Notes: a model not told the origin generated them from the sequence alone. Counted from the stretch's first letter, positions 7,967 to 17,378 are shown. The stretch: DNA of 58,003 bases from Citrobacter sp. (GCA_019415335.1 DXKH01000023.1:1-58003); one strand, 5' to 3'. Numbers and translations: made by a program.

Positions 7967-8194
7967 TCCCCCACCCGCTCTGCCTGTTCAGAGCGGGTCC
8001 TCACGTCAGTTCTGGTTGATTATTACGCAATCTGACCATTGCGAATGGACTATTTTGCACCGTTTATTATTTGCAGGTAGGATGCTCCGCCGGTGGTGTT
8101 ATCCCTACCCAGAATGACGGGAAATACCCCCCTTGTCGCAACAGGGGGTTGCGACGAAAGGTTCGACTTATCAGACAGGTAAACAGGTAACGTA

Positions 8195-9637
8195 ATGAAT
8201 ACACAAGAAACAACGGTGTCGGAGCAGCACGCGGCGAAACGACGCTGGTTGAATGCCCATGAAGAGGGATATCACAAAGCGATGGGCAACCGTCAGGTCC
8301 AGATGATCGCCATCGGCGGCGCCATTGGGACCGGATTATTTTTGGGGGCTGGCGCCCGTCTGCAGATGGCGGGTCCGGCATTGGCGCTGGTCTATCTGGT
8401 CTGCGGGATCTTCTCGTTTTTTATCCTGCGTGCATTAGGCGAACTGGTTTTACACCGCCCTTCCAGCGGCAGCTTCGTCTCCTATGCCCGTGAATTTCTC
8501 GGTGAGAAAGCCGCCTACGTTGCGGGTTGGATGTACTTCATCAACTGGGCGATGACGGGTATTGTCGATATCACCGCCGTCGCGCTGTATATGCACTACT
8601 GGGGCGCGTTTGGTGACGTCCCGCAATGGGTCTTTGCGCTCGGCGCGCTGGCAATTGTCGGCACCATGAACATGATTGGCGTGAAGTGGTTCGCGGAGAT
8701 GGAATTCTGGTTCGCACTGATCAAAGTGCTGGCCATTGTTCTCTTTCTGGCGGTCGGCACGATTTTCCTCGGTTCGGGTAAACCGCTGGACGGTAACGCC
8801 ACGGGTTTTCATCTGATTACGGATAACGGCGGGTTCTTCCCCCACGGCCTGCTGCCCGCACTGGTGCTGGTGCAAGGGGTAGTCTTTGCCTTTGCCTCTA
8901 TCGAACTGGTGGGAACCGCCGCTGGCGAGTGTAAAGACCCGCAGACGATGGTGCCGAAAGCCATCAACAGCGTGATCTGGCGTATCGGCCTGTTCTACGT
9001 CGGTTCCGTGGTGCTGCTGGTTCTGCTGTTGCCATGGAACGCCTACCAGGCGGGCCAAAGCCCGTTTGTCACCTTCTTCTCGAAGCTTGGCGTGCCTTAC
9101 ATTGGCAGCATTATGAACATCGTTGTACTGACTGCCGCCCTCTCCAGCCTGAACTCCGGTCTCTATTGCACCGGGCGTATTTTACGCTCGATGGCAATGG
9201 GCGGTTCTGCGCCGAAGTTCATGAGTAAGATGAGCCGTCAGCATGTGCCCTATGCAGGGATTCTGGCGACGCTGGCGGTGTACGTTGTCGGGGTTTTTCT
9301 CAACTATCTGGTGCCGTCGCAGGTCTTCGAAATCGTGCTGAACTTTGCGTCGCTGGGGATCATCGCCTCATGGGGCTTTATCGTGGTCTGCCAGTTGCGT
9401 TTGCGTCAGGCGATCAAAGAAGGGAAAGCCGCCGATGTCAGCTTCAAACTGCCTGGCGCGCCGTTTACCTCATGGTTAACGTTGCTGTTCCTGGTGAGCG
9501 TACTGGTGCTGATGGCGTTCGATTATCCGAACGGGACTTATACCATTGCTTCCCTGCCGCTGATTGCGATCCTGCTGGTCGCCGGCTGGTATGGCGTGCG
9601 TAAACGCGTGGCGGAAATACACCGCACCGCGCCATAA
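8195..9637 (+). CDS. ansP: L-asparagine permease
   Basis: The 480-residue APC-family transporter matches E. coli AnsP nearly throughout. Family marks are IAIGGAIGTGLFLGAGARLQ in the first unwound helix, the conserved GELVLHRPSSGSFVSYAREF loop and about twelve hydrophobic segments. It imports asparagine across the inner membrane with protons. It ends shortly after RKRVAEIHRTAP, about 19 residues earlier than the K-12 protein, which has an acidic cytoplasmic tail; loss of that tail should not affect the membrane core. A hairpin and REP elements follow. Confidence 0.95.
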   Translation: MNTQETTVSEQHAAKRRWLNAHEEGYHKAMGNRQVQMIAIGGAIGTGLFLGAGARLQMAGPALALVYLVCGIFSFFILRALGELVLHRPSSGSFVSYAREFLGEKAAYVAGWMYFINWAMTGIVDITAVALYMHYWGAFGDVPQWVFALGALAIVGTMNMIGVKWFAEMEFWFALIKVLAIVLFLAVGTIFLGSGKPLDGNATGFHLITDNGGFFPHGLLPALVLVQGVVFAFASIELVGTAAGECKDPQTMVPKAINSVIWRIGLFYVGSVVLLVLLLPWNAYQAGQSPFVTFFSKLGVPYIGSIMNIVVLTAALSSLNSGLYCTGRILRSMAMGGSAPKFMSKMSRQHVPYAGILATLAVYVVGVFLNYLVPSQVFEIVLNFASLGIIASWGFIVVCQLRLRQAIKEGKAADVSFKLPGAPFTSWLTLLFLVSVLVLMAFDYPNGTYTIASLPLIAILLVAGWYGVRKRVAEIHRTAP

Positions 9638-9640
9638 ATA

Positions 9641-9670
9641 ATAAGGCCCGCACTTTCGGGCAGGCCTTAT
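9641..9670. terminator. Hairpin after ansP
   Basis: ATAAGGCC (9641-9648) pairs with GGCCTTAT (9663-9670), with a nested GCCCG/CGGGC arm. There is no strong T tail. Confidence 0.5.
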
Positions 9671-9689
9671 CGATTGCACCTTCACGTAT

Positions 9690-9770
9690 CTGCCGGGTGA
9701 CGGCTTCGCCTTACCCGGCCTACAACACCACTCAGGCGTAGGCCTGATAAGCGAAGCGCCATCAGGCGGT
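9690..9770. repeat. REP pair (BIME) between ansP and yncE
   Basis: Two REP-type palindromes stand in tandem: one from GCCGGGTGACGG to TTACCCGGC (9692-9719) and one from GCCTGAT to ATCAGGC (9742-9767), the second with the common AAGCGAAGCGCC loop. The setting, between convergent genes, is typical. Confidence 0.8.
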
Positions 9771-9800
9771 AGTCTCCCGACATAACCGCCTTCTGGCGTC

Positions 9801-10862
9801 TTACAGGGCGATGCGAATCACATCATCCGGTTCAGTGGCTTCTTTCTCACGCGTGGATTTCTGCTTCACGCTCACGTACAGCGTTTTGCCATCGGCTGAC
9901 AGCGCCAGGCTGTTCGGGAAGGTTGGCGTGTCGAATGTTTTCACCACTTTGTAACTCTTCGCGTCAATCACACTCACTTTGCCTGCCTGACGGTGCGTCA
10001 CGTAGGCTTCGTTACGCGTTGGGTTGAACAGGACTGCCAGTGATTCCGGCGCCGCGACTTTCGCCAGCACGTTACCGTTGCGGGTATCGACGACCAACAC
10101 TTCAGCCGCTTTTGAGTCGGTCACAAACGCGCGATGACCGGCGGTATCGAGGCTCAGGTTGATAAAGAAGTGTTCTTTACCGTCATCCAGCAGTTTTTTA
10201 CGGCTGAGGATTTTGTTGCTGGCGGTATCAATGGTAATGAATTCGCCATCAGCATTGGTGGTGTACAGCCGTTTCGCCTGGCTGTCGATCGCCAGCCCGG
10301 TGCTCATTTTGCCGGTATTCTGGATTGTCTCTTTCAGCGCTATTTTTTCGCCATCCACCACCCAAATCACGCTCTCTTTACCGAGACCGCTGATATAAAC
10401 CGTGTTGGTGGCTTCATCGGCAACCAGCTCACGCGGCTGCAGCGGACGCACATCTTCTGAGCGCTTACGGGCATCGAGGACCAGTCGTCCTTTCACTTCA
10501 CTCGTTTTCGCATCAATGGCCGTCACCGCACTGTTGACCGTGTTGCCGAACCACAGGGTCTGGGTCGCATTGTTGATGGTAGCGCCAAACGGCTTGAGAT
10601 CGTTGTGAATAGCCTGCGTGACTTCGAGCGTCACCGGATCAAGACGATAGACGATACCGCCTTTGTCCAGCTTGCGGCTCTGCGAGGTAGCCAGCCACAG
10701 CGCGTTTTCCTGCTGGCTGTAAGCCATTTCATAGGCGCCTTTGCCCACGCCTTTACGCAGCATTTCTTCAGCCGCCTGAGCGCTGAATGAAGAAGCAACC
10801 AGCAGTGAACCTAACAGCAATGAACCCCGCAGGCGCGGCGAAAACAGATGACGAAAATGCAT
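9801..10862 (-). CDS. yncE: Periplasmic seven-bladed beta-propeller YncE
   Basis: The 353-residue protein begins MHFRHLFSPRLRG, followed by a hydrophobic signal core ending SSFSAQA, so it is exported to the periplasm. The body is a run of YVTN/NHL-type repeats (AIDAKTSEVKGRLVL, TIDTASNKILSRKKL, VVDTRNGNVLAKVAA, VIDAKSYKVVKTFDT), as in E. coli YncE, whose structure is a seven-bladed propeller and which is iron-regulated. Its job is not established, but it is divergent from the TonB receptor gene yncD and may act with it. The start is set at MHFRHL to match the family; a longer in-frame start 13 codons upstream is less likely. Confidence 0.93.
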   Translation of the reverse strand: MHFRHLFSPRLRGSLLLGSLLVASSFSAQAAEEMLRKGVGKGAYEMAYSQQENALWLATSQSRKLDKGGIVYRLDPVTLEVTQAIHNDLKPFGATINNATQTLWFGNTVNSAVTAIDAKTSEVKGRLVLDARKRSEDVRPLQPRELVADEATNTVYISGLGKESVIWVVDGEKIALKETIQNTGKMSTGLAIDSQAKRLYTTNADGEFITIDTASNKILSRKKLLDDGKEHFFINLSLDTAGHRAFVTDSKAAEVLVVDTRNGNVLAKVAAPESLAVLFNPTRNEAYVTHRQAGKVSVIDAKSYKVVKTFDTPTFPNSLALSADGKTLYVSVKQKSTREKEATEPDDVIRIAL

Positions 10863-10946
10863 GACGACTCCCTTTGATAAATAGCTATTTTGCTGCTTCA
10901 CATCGCTTCAACGAGCAACATCCTGGTATTGCTCTTGTTTATAGAT

Positions 10947-10965
10947 GGGAATGGTAATCATTATT
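10947..10965. promoter_or_regulatory. Fur box between yncE and yncD
   Basis: GGGAATGGTAATCATTATT matches 15 of 19 positions of the Fur consensus GATAATGATAATCATTATC. It lies between the divergent yncE and yncD genes and could repress either under iron sufficiency. Confidence 0.65.
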
Positions 10966-11125
10966 CATGTGAATGTGGAGCATTTATTCGCATTCTGGCT
11001 ACAATCTTCTTAATTTCTCCATTAATTCTTAACGCATCGTGCCGTTAAAATTTTCAAACATTTACAAATCCATTAACATAGAACTCACATACCTCTGGGT
11101 ACGTTCAATTTAACTGGCCTTTTTC

Positions 11126-13246
11126 ATGAAGATTATTTCCGCACGACATACTGCAGTTCCCGCACTTTTTCTCCCGCTCGTGTTCTCATCGCCTGTTCTG
11201 GCGGATGAGGCTAACGATGCCCAAACCATGATCGTCAGCGCTTCGCCCCAGGCAATATCAGAGCTGGATACCCCGGCAGCCGTCAGCGTCGTCGACGGCG
11301 ACGAGATGCGTCTGGCAACACCGCGCATCAACCTGTCAGAATCACTGACCCGCGTGCCGGGACTGCAGGTGCAAAACCGGCAAAACTATGCCCAGGATTT
11401 GCAGATTTCAATGCGCGGATTCGGCTCCCGCTCCACCTATGGCATCCGTGGCATCCGTCTGTATGTGGACGGGATACCAGCGACGATGCCGGACGGACAG
11501 GGGCAGACATCGAACATCGATCTCAGCAGCGTGCAAAACGTTGACGTGCTGCGCGGCCCCTTTTCTGCGCTGTACGGTAATGCTTCCGGCGGAGTGATGA
11601 ATGTCACCACCCAAACCGGTCAGCAGCCGCCGACGATAGAAGCGAGCAGCTATTACGGTAGCTTCGGAAGCTGGCGTTATGGGCTGAAAGCCACAGGCGC
11701 AATGGGAGATGGCACCCAGTCAGGCGATGTGGATTACACGGTTTCCACCACCCGTTTCACCACCCACGGCTATCGCGATCGCAGCGGCGCGCAGAAAAAT
11801 CTGGCCAACGCAAAACTGGGTGTACGTATTGACGACGCCAGCAAGCTGAGTCTGATTTTTAATAGCGTCGACATTAAAGCCGACGATCCGGGTGGACTGA
11901 CTGAAGCGGAATGGCGGGCGGATCCTCAACAATCCCCACGCGCTGAACAATACAACACGCGCAAAACCATCAAGCAGACCCAGGCCGGATTACGTTATGA
12001 GCGCCAGCTCAGCGCGCAGGATGACATGAGCGTGATGATGTACGCCGGAGAACGCGAAACCACGCAGTATCAGTCGATCCCGATGGCACCGCAGCTTCGC
12101 CCCTCTCATGCGGGCGGCGTGATCGCTTTGCAGCGCCATTATCAGGGTATCGACAGTCGCTGGACGCATCGCGGTGAACTGGGCGTCCCCGTGACCTTCA
12201 CCACCGGTTTGAACTACGAGAACATGAGTGAAAACCGCAAAGGCTATAACAACTATCGACTGAACAATGGCGTGCCGGAGTACGGTCAGAAAGGCGATCT
12301 GCGCCGCGATGAACGTAACCTGATGTGGAATGTGGATCCCTATTTGCAGACCCAGTGGCAGCTGACGGACAAACTCTCGCTGGATGCGGGCCTGCGCTAC
12401 AGTTCGGTGTGGTTCGATTCCAACGATCATTACGTCACGCCGGGCAATGACGACGACAGCGGTGAGGCCAGCTACCATCAGTGGTTGCCTGCCGGCTCGC
12501 TGAAATACGCCTTAACCGACGCCTGGAACCTCTATCTCGCCGCGGGCCGGGGCTTTGAAACGCCGACCATTAATGAGCTTTCCTACCGTGCAGACGGACA
12601 AAGCGGGATGAACTTTGCTCTCAAACCCTCGACCAACGATACGGTGGAAATCGGCAGTAAGACCCGGATCGGTGACGGGTTGCTGACGGCGGCGCTTTTC
12701 CAGACCGATACCGACAATGAACTGGTGGTGGATTCCAGCAGCGGCGGACGCACGACCTATAAGAATGCCGGTAAGACGCGTCGCCAGGGAGCGGAGCTCG
12801 CCTGGGATCAACGTATTGCCGGAAACTGGCGGCTTAACGCTTCGTGGACCTGGCTGGATGCCACTTATCGCAGTAACGTGTGTAGCGACCAGAACTGCAA
12901 TGACAATCGAATGCCCGGTATCGCGCGGAACATGGGGTTCGCCTCGCTGGGCTACGTGCCGGATGAAGGCTGGTACGCGGGGGCCGATGCGCGCTATATG
13001 GGCGATATCATGGCTGACGATGAGAACACCGCCAAAGCACCGTCTTATACTGCCGTCGGCCTGAATACTGGCTATAAATTCAACTTAAGCAGTCTGACGG
13101 TGGACGTGTTTGGTCGTGTCGATAACCTGTTCGACAAAGAGTATGTCGGCTCAGTCATCGTGAATGAATCGAATGGCCGCTACTACGAACCGGCGCCAGG
13201 ACGAAATTATGGCGTTGGCGTCAACCTGGCCTGGCATTTTGAGTAA
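11126..13246 (+). CDS. yncD: TonB-dependent outer-membrane receptor YncD (PqqU)
   Basis: The 706-residue protein has a signal peptide ending near SSPVLA|DEAND, a TonB-box-like TMIVSASP near the mature N-terminus, and a plug domain with VPGLQVQNRQNYAQDLQISM and GPFSALYGNASGGVMN. A 22-strand barrel follows, ending GVGVNLAWHFE with a terminal aromatic region. E. coli YncD has been reported to take up pyrroloquinoline quinone (name PqqU) and was earlier treated as an iron-linked receptor; the substrate here is by analogy. A Fur-box-like site in the shared upstream region suggests iron control. A hairpin terminator follows. Confidence 0.93.
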   Translation: MKIISARHTAVPALFLPLVFSSPVLADEANDAQTMIVSASPQAISELDTPAAVSVVDGDEMRLATPRINLSESLTRVPGLQVQNRQNYAQDLQISMRGFGSRSTYGIRGIRLYVDGIPATMPDGQGQTSNIDLSSVQNVDVLRGPFSALYGNASGGVMNVTTQTGQQPPTIEASSYYGSFGSWRYGLKATGAMGDGTQSGDVDYTVSTTRFTTHGYRDRSGAQKNLANAKLGVRIDDASKLSLIFNSVDIKADDPGGLTEAEWRADPQQSPRAEQYNTRKTIKQTQAGLRYERQLSAQDDMSVMMYAGERETTQYQSIPMAPQLRPSHAGGVIALQRHYQGIDSRWTHRGELGVPVTFTTGLNYENMSENRKGYNNYRLNNGVPEYGQKGDLRRDERNLMWNVDPYLQTQWQLTDKLSLDAGLRYSSVWFDSNDHYVTPGNDDDSGEASYHQWLPAGSLKYALTDAWNLYLAAGRGFETPTINELSYRADGQSGMNFALKPSTNDTVEIGSKTRIGDGLLTAALFQTDTDNELVVDSSSGGRTTYKNAGKTRRQGAELAWDQRIAGNWRLNASWTWLDATYRSNVCSDQNCNDNRMPGIARNMGFASLGYVPDEGWYAGADARYMGDIMADDENTAKAPSYTAVGLNTGYKFNLSSLTVDVFGRVDNLFDKEYVGSVIVNESNGRYYEPAPGRNYGVGVNLAWHFE

Positions 13247-13268
13247 CACGGATTATTAATGTCGCACT

Positions 13269-13294
13269 AGCGGGGATTATCCCCGCTCTATTTT
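13269..13294 (+). terminator. Terminator after yncD
   Basis: AGCGGGGAT (13269-13277) and ATCCCCGCT (13279-13287) form a GC-rich stem followed by CTATTTT. It lies between convergent yncD and mcbR. Confidence 0.75.
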
Positions 13295-13302
13295 AGCTGT
13301 GC

Positions 13303-13968
13303 TTAATGATTATATTGTTGCTTAATTATCGCTACATTTTTATTGATAAGCTCAATTAAGCAATGACGGCTGGCATCCTTATTTCCTGCCGCCATCACAC
13401 TTATTAATTCCTGATAATGTCCGACGTTGTGTTGATAAGCGTCATGCTTCGCCCTGTCATAGAGAAAATGCAGGCTCGGCCCCATACGTACCCAAAGCTG
13501 TTCAATCATTTCAACCAGGGTGGGCATATTGGCAAACTGGTAAATTTTGAAGCGTAACGCCCGATTTGCCAGCAACCGGTCTTCTACTGTGCCGCTCTCA
13601 TGGGCCTGCTGATAGTCCGCCAGAAGCGCATGTAAAATGTCTATTCGCTCCGGCGTGACCTCGCCCGTCGCCGTCATTACCGCCATGCCTTCAAGCTCGC
13701 AGCGGATGTGTATGATTTCGCTAAACCTCGCCATTGTGATATCCGGAACCATAAATGCCTGCGCGGGCGCGATAGCCAATGCGCTCGCAGAGACCAGACG
13801 TAGCAGCGCTTCCCGAACCGGAGTGATACTGATCCCCAACTCCTGCGCGATATTTTTAGTGATAAGCCTGGCTCCGGGGCGTAAAGCGCCAATGCTTAGT
13901 TTGTCTTTTAGCCCTCTTTCAACCTGCGCGGTCAGACTTATATGCTGCGTTTTTTCCATACCAGGCAT
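13303..13968 (-). CDS. mcbR: GntR-family regulator McbR
   Basis: The 221-residue FadR-type GntR regulator has the same length as E. coli McbR. The winged helix at about residues 10-75 contains GALRPGARLITKNIAQELGI and SITPVREALLRLVS. The helical FCD sensor domain ends with the well-conserved LVEMIEQLWVRMGPSLHFLY. In E. coli this protein controls mcbA and biofilm-related colanic acid. Between the DNA-binding domain and the conserved segment the sequence differs noticeably from the K-12 protein, so it may respond to a different ligand. The neighbourhood, yncD before it and curA behind, is as in K-12. Confidence 0.85.
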   Translation of the reverse strand: MPGMEKTQHISLTAQVERGLKDKLSIGALRPGARLITKNIAQELGISITPVREALLRLVSASALAIAPAQAFMVPDITMARFSEIIHIRCELEGMAVMTATGEVTPERIDILHALLADYQQAHESGTVEDRLLANRALRFKIYQFANMPTLVEMIEQLWVRMGPSLHFLYDRAKHDAYQHNVGHYQELISVMAAGNKDASRHCLIELINKNVAIIKQQYNH

Positions 13969-14193
13969 TCTGTTTCTTCACCTCATGACATAACCAATCG
14001 CAATTAAGCTAAATCGCCTAATTGATATAAATATCGCCTGGTTTGAAAAATGTAAAACGTATAGAACAGTAATTTACCCACGTTATTTTAACTGCTCCGA
14101 CAGATTATTCGTCGGTTACGCGGTGATATAATTAAAGCTGGAATTTAAAATTTTGCCCATTTTTTTCTGGCGGCTCTCGCCGCCAGGTTTTGC

Positions 14194-15231
14194 TTACGCG
14201 TCGTCGGCGAGACGTATCACCACTTTGCCAAAGTTTTTACCCGTCAGCAGGCCGATGAAAGCCTGCGGCGCGTTCTCCAGTCCGTCAGTAACCTGCTCAC
14301 GGTAGTGGATTTTTCCCTCTTTCACCCAGCGGCCCATCTCCTGCTGGAATTCGTGAATGCGGTGTCCGTAATCCTGACCGATGATAAAGCCCTGCATACG
14401 GATCCGTTTCTTCAGCAGCGTCGCCATCAGCAGCGGCAGTCTGTCTGGGCCCGCTGGTAAGTTTGTCGCATTATAACCGCTGACCAGACCACAAACCGGG
14501 ATCCGCGCCGAGGTATTCAGCAACGGCAGCACGGCATCAAACACTTTCCCGCCCACGTTTTCGTAGTAGACATCAATGCCTTGCGGGCAGGCTTTCGCCA
14601 GTTGTTCAGCAAAGTCGCTGGCATGGTGATCCAGACAGAGATCGAAGCCCAGCACCTCGGTTGCATGACGGCATTTTTCAGCTCCGCCAGCCACCCCCAC
14701 CACGCGACAGCCCTTCAGCTTACCGATTTGCCCGACCGTAGCGCCGACAGGGCCGGTGGCGGCCGCCACGACCAGCGTCTCGCCCGCTTTGGGCTGACCG
14801 ATGTCCAGTAATCCCATATAGGCGGTGAATCCAGGCATCCCCAGCACACCGAGCGCCCATGACGGATTCTCAGGATGATCCCCAAGCTTCACCAGTCCCG
14901 TGCCGTCGGAAATATCGTAATCCTGCCAGCCGCTGTAGCTCAGAACCCATTCACCTGGTTTATAGTCAGGATGGTTTGACGCCACCACACGACTGACTGT
15001 GCCGCCCACCATCACCCCGCCAATCTCGACCGGCGGCGAGTATGACGGTTCATCGCTCATACGCCCACGCATATAGGGGTCGAGCGAGAGAAAAATCGTG
15101 CGCAGTAAAACCTGACCTTCGCCAGGGGTGGCGACATCGTCCTCTTCCAGACGAAAATTCTCTGCCACCGGTGCACCATGCGGCCGGGTTGCTAACACCC
15201 AGCGACGGTTACGGTGTGTTTGTTGAGCCAT
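14194..15231 (-). CDS. curA: NADPH-dependent curcumin/dihydrocurcumin reductase-type enzyme
   Basis: The 345-residue protein is a zinc-free medium-chain reductase. N-terminal marks are SLDPYMRGRMSD; the Rossmann part has VVAAATGPVGATVGQIGKLK and then GVAGGAEKC, and the NADPH/substrate region has VYYENVGGKVFDAVL. E. coli CurA reduces double bonds of curcumin and similar enones in the cytosol. The start at MAQQTHRNRRW gives the family length; an in-frame ATG eight codons upstream is disfavoured. It is transcribed towards mcbR, about 225 bases away. Confidence 0.95.
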   Translation of the reverse strand: MAQQTHRNRRWVLATRPHGAPVAENFRLEEDDVATPGEGQVLLRTIFLSLDPYMRGRMSDEPSYSPPVEIGGVMVGGTVSRVVASNHPDYKPGEWVLSYSGWQDYDISDGTGLVKLGDHPENPSWALGVLGMPGFTAYMGLLDIGQPKAGETLVVAAATGPVGATVGQIGKLKGCRVVGVAGGAEKCRHATEVLGFDLCLDHHASDFAEQLAKACPQGIDVYYENVGGKVFDAVLPLLNTSARIPVCGLVSGYNATNLPAGPDRLPLLMATLLKKRIRMQGFIIGQDYGHRIHEFQQEMGRWVKEGKIHYREQVTDGLENAPQAFIGLLTGKNFGKVVIRLADDA

Positions 15232-15288
15232 GATGTTCTCCTCTGCTTTTGGCATGAATCCATCAATAGTAGCAGGCCGCGGCGGTCA

Positions 15289-15864
15289 TTAACTCCCGGT
15301 CTGATTTAAGCGCACAACGAGGTAAATACAGGGTCGCGTCGTCTCATTGATAAAACGACAGTCATTCGGCGGCCCCAGTTCCAGGCAATCTCCCGCCTTC
15401 ATCTCGTGGCGCGTATCACCTTCGACGAACACCAGTTCGCCCTGCTGCAGCCAGATCAACTGCCGGGCCTGAACATACGATGACGCGGGCATCGGGATAT
15501 CGCTGCCCGCCGGCAATTCAATTTGCACCAGATCGATCGGCAAATCGCTGCGCGGCGACACATGGCGGCGCAGATAGTGACTCTGCGGGTCGTGCCAGAC
15601 GGGCTGATCGGCAAAGCGGGACAATTTACCCTCCTGCATTTCAGCACGGGCAATCAGCGTGGACATGCTGATGCCAAACGCCCCGGAGAGCCTGCCAAGC
15701 AGCGTCGCCGTTGGACTGCTCTCACCACGTTCAATTTTGTGGATCATCGCGCGCGACACGCCCGCCCGCTCAGCCAGTTCGGTCAGCGACCAACTGCGGG
15801 ATTCTCGTTCAATGCGAATTCTTGCACTGATCCGTTGATTTATGCTGTCTTCAATAGTATTCAT
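15289..15864 (-). CDS. XRE-family regulator with C-terminal cupin domain
   Basis: The 191-residue protein has an N-terminal helix-turn-helix at about residues 12-70 (WSLTELAERAGVSRAMIHKI, then ERGESSPTATLLGRLSGAFG) and a C-terminal cupin barrel (QLIWLQQGELVFVEGD, AGDCLELGPPNDCRF). This is the SutR/PuuR architecture; a paralogue, sutR itself, is at 41963-42499. It is divergent from mnaT with 37 bases between starts, so it probably controls mnaT and ydcZ. K-12 has no regulator here. The effector is unknown. Confidence 0.88.
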   Translation of the reverse strand: MNTIEDSINQRISARIRIERESRSWSLTELAERAGVSRAMIHKIERGESSPTATLLGRLSGAFGISMSTLIARAEMQEGKLSRFADQPVWHDPQSHYLRRHVSPRSDLPIDLVQIELPAGSDIPMPASSYVQARQLIWLQQGELVFVEGDTRHEMKAGDCLELGPPNDCRFINETTRPCIYLVVRLNQTGS

Positions 15865-15901
15865 ATCGTAATACTATAGTGAACAATCCCTGAGGTTCAA
15901 C

Positions 15902-16420
15902 ATGTCAATTCGATTCGCCAGCAAAGAGGACTGCGCCGCCATCGCAGAGATCTATAACCATGCGGTGCTGCACACGGCAGCCATCTGGAACGACCAGACG
16001 GTCGACGTCGATAACCGCATTGCATGGTACGAAGCACGACAAGCGTTGGGTTATCCGGTGCTGGTGAGTGTGGAAGGTGACGTTGTCACAGGCTACGCCT
16101 CGTTCGGTGACTGGCGTAACTTTGATGGCTTCCGCCATACCGTCGAACATTCGGTTTATGTCCATCCGGATCATCAGGGAAAAGGTCTTGGACGCCAGCT
16201 ACTGAGCAGGCTGATCGAAGAAGCTCGCCGCTGTGGTAAACATGTGATGGTCGCCGGCATTGAATCACAGAACCACGCCTCATTGCATCTGCACGAAACG
16301 CTCGGGTTTAACACCACTGCGCAGATGCCACAGGTAGGCACCAAATTTGGCCGCTGGCTGGATCTGACCTTCATGCAGTTACAGCTTGACGATCGCCGCG
16401 AACCGGACGCGCGCGGATGA
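15902..16420 (+). CDS. mnaT: GNAT acetyltransferase MnaT (methionine sulfoximine/sulfone class)
   Basis: The 172-residue GNAT enzyme resembles E. coli MnaT/YncA and phosphinothricin acetyltransferases. Marks are the start MSIRFASKEDCAAIAEIYNH, GYASFGDWRNFDGFRHTVEH in the substrate region, and the acetyl-CoA loop VHPDHQGKGLGRQLL (about residues 90-104). It N-acetylates toxic methionine analogues such as methionine sulfoximine. Its TGA overlaps the ydcZ ATG by four bases, so the two are translationally coupled and share control with the divergent XRE-cupin regulator. Confidence 0.92.
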   Translation: MSIRFASKEDCAAIAEIYNHAVLHTAAIWNDQTVDVDNRIAWYEARQALGYPVLVSVEGDVVTGYASFGDWRNFDGFRHTVEHSVYVHPDHQGKGLGRQLLSRLIEEARRCGKHVMVAGIESQNHASLHLHETLGFNTTAQMPQVGTKFGRWLDLTFMQLQLDDRREPDARG

Positions 16421-16866
16421 ACCAGTCGCTCACCCTCGCCTTCCTGATCGCCGCCGGTATCGGTCTGGTGGTGCAAAACACCCTGATGGTGCGGATTACG
16501 CAGACCTCATCGACCATCCTGATCGCCATGTTGCTGAACTCGCTGGTTGGAATTGTGCTGTTTGTCAGCATTCTGTGGTTTAAACAGGGAATGGCGGGAT
16601 TTGGTGAGCTGGTCGCTAGCGTGCGCTGGTGGACGCTGATTCCGGGTCTGCTGGGCTCGTTTTTCGTTTTTGCCAGCATCAGCGGCTATCAGCATGTGGG
16701 TGCGGCAACCACCATTGCGGTGCTGGTCGCCAGCCAGCTTATTGGCGGTCTCGTGCTGGATATTTTACGCAGCCACGGGGTTCCGCTTAGAGCCTTGATC
16801 GGCCCGGTTTGCGGTGCCGTGATGCTAGTGGTCGGCGCCTGGCTGGTAGCCAGACGCCAGTTTTAA
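16417..16866 (+). CDS. ydcZ: Small DMT-superfamily membrane protein YdcZ
   Basis: The 149-residue protein has the five-helix half-size fold of the DUF606/YdcZ family: LAFLIAAGIGLVVQNTLM, ILIAMLLNSLVGIVLFVSIL, WTLIPGLLGSFFVFASISG, TIAVLVASQLIGGLVLDIL and GAVMLVVGAWLVA. Such proteins are half of an EamA-type exporter and are thought to work as dimers in the inner membrane. Coupling to mnaT hints at export of an acetylated or related amino acid; this is inference. Confidence 0.88.
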   Translation: MNQSLTLAFLIAAGIGLVVQNTLMVRITQTSSTILIAMLLNSLVGIVLFVSILWFKQGMAGFGELVASVRWWTLIPGLLGSFFVFASISGYQHVGAATTIAVLVASQLIGGLVLDILRSHGVPLRALIGPVCGAVMLVVGAWLVARRQF

Positions 16867-17010
16867 TGCCATCACCATGTTAGCCTTCTAAGGTCAGTAG
16901 AATGCTGGCTTTAGAAGTGGGTCATTGTGCCATTCAATATAAAAAACGCAGAAAATTTGATATTACATACATATTCACATACTGAAATTCAAATCCTTTA
17001 GATTTATTGA
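16867..17010. other. Start of AT-rich islet
   Basis: After ydcZ base composition shifts sharply to AT. CTTCTAA (16885-16891) and TTAGAAG (16911-16917) form a weak stem that may end ydcZ transcription. There is no gene in this stretch. Confidence 0.4.
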
Positions 17011-17277
17011 TTAGTGAGATAATAATTGCACATCTATTTGTTCATTATTTTCATCTTTATTAATCATCGTTCCATCATCACAAACCAACAGGTTTTCTGT
17101 TTCGAGCCAAAGTTGTGAATCTATCTCTCCTCCATTAAGCACTTCCCAAACGGACCCATCTTCAAGAGTGAGTATTGTTCCTTGATCGTTCTTTGTTTGT
17201 AACCAGTGACCAGACTCGCAATCGGCCCAGCAAAGGGAAGGTATTCCTAATATGAGAACAATGATAAATCGTTTCAT
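17011..17277 (-). CDS. Small secreted protein of unknown function
   Basis: I do not recognise the family with certainty. The 88-residue product starts MKRFIIVLILGIPSLCWA, a clear signal peptide, then DCESGHWLQTKNDQGTILTL. The mature part reads as a short beta-rich domain with repeated acidic/aromatic turns (EDGSVWEVLNGGEIDS, WLETENLLVCDDGTMI). The mature part has two cysteines, enough for one disulfide in the periplasm or outside. It is AT-rich in codon use, unlike ydcZ and ydcY, which suggests transfer. The start at MKRF is preferred over an ATG four codons earlier. Confidence 0.7.
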   Translation of the reverse strand: MKRFIIVLILGIPSLCWADCESGHWLQTKNDQGTILTLEDGSVWEVLNGGEIDSQLWLETENLLVCDDGTMINKDENNEQIDVQLLSH

Positions 17278-17378
17278 TTTATATACCACTGGATTAGCGT
17301 CAGAAATTCATGTGAATATAATCACACGTTCAATATTTAGCAGCCTGCAAGAGCTTTTATCACAGATAAAAATCAGTC

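Noticed and set aside
7261..8004. 247-residue minus-strand ORF opposite the chemoreceptor signalling domain
   Set aside because: It is antisense to highly conserved chemoreceptor sequence; its Ala/Ser-rich composition is typical of a shadow.
9638..9800. Regulatory RNA after ansP
   Set aside because: The structures are ordinary: one hairpin and two REP palindromes.
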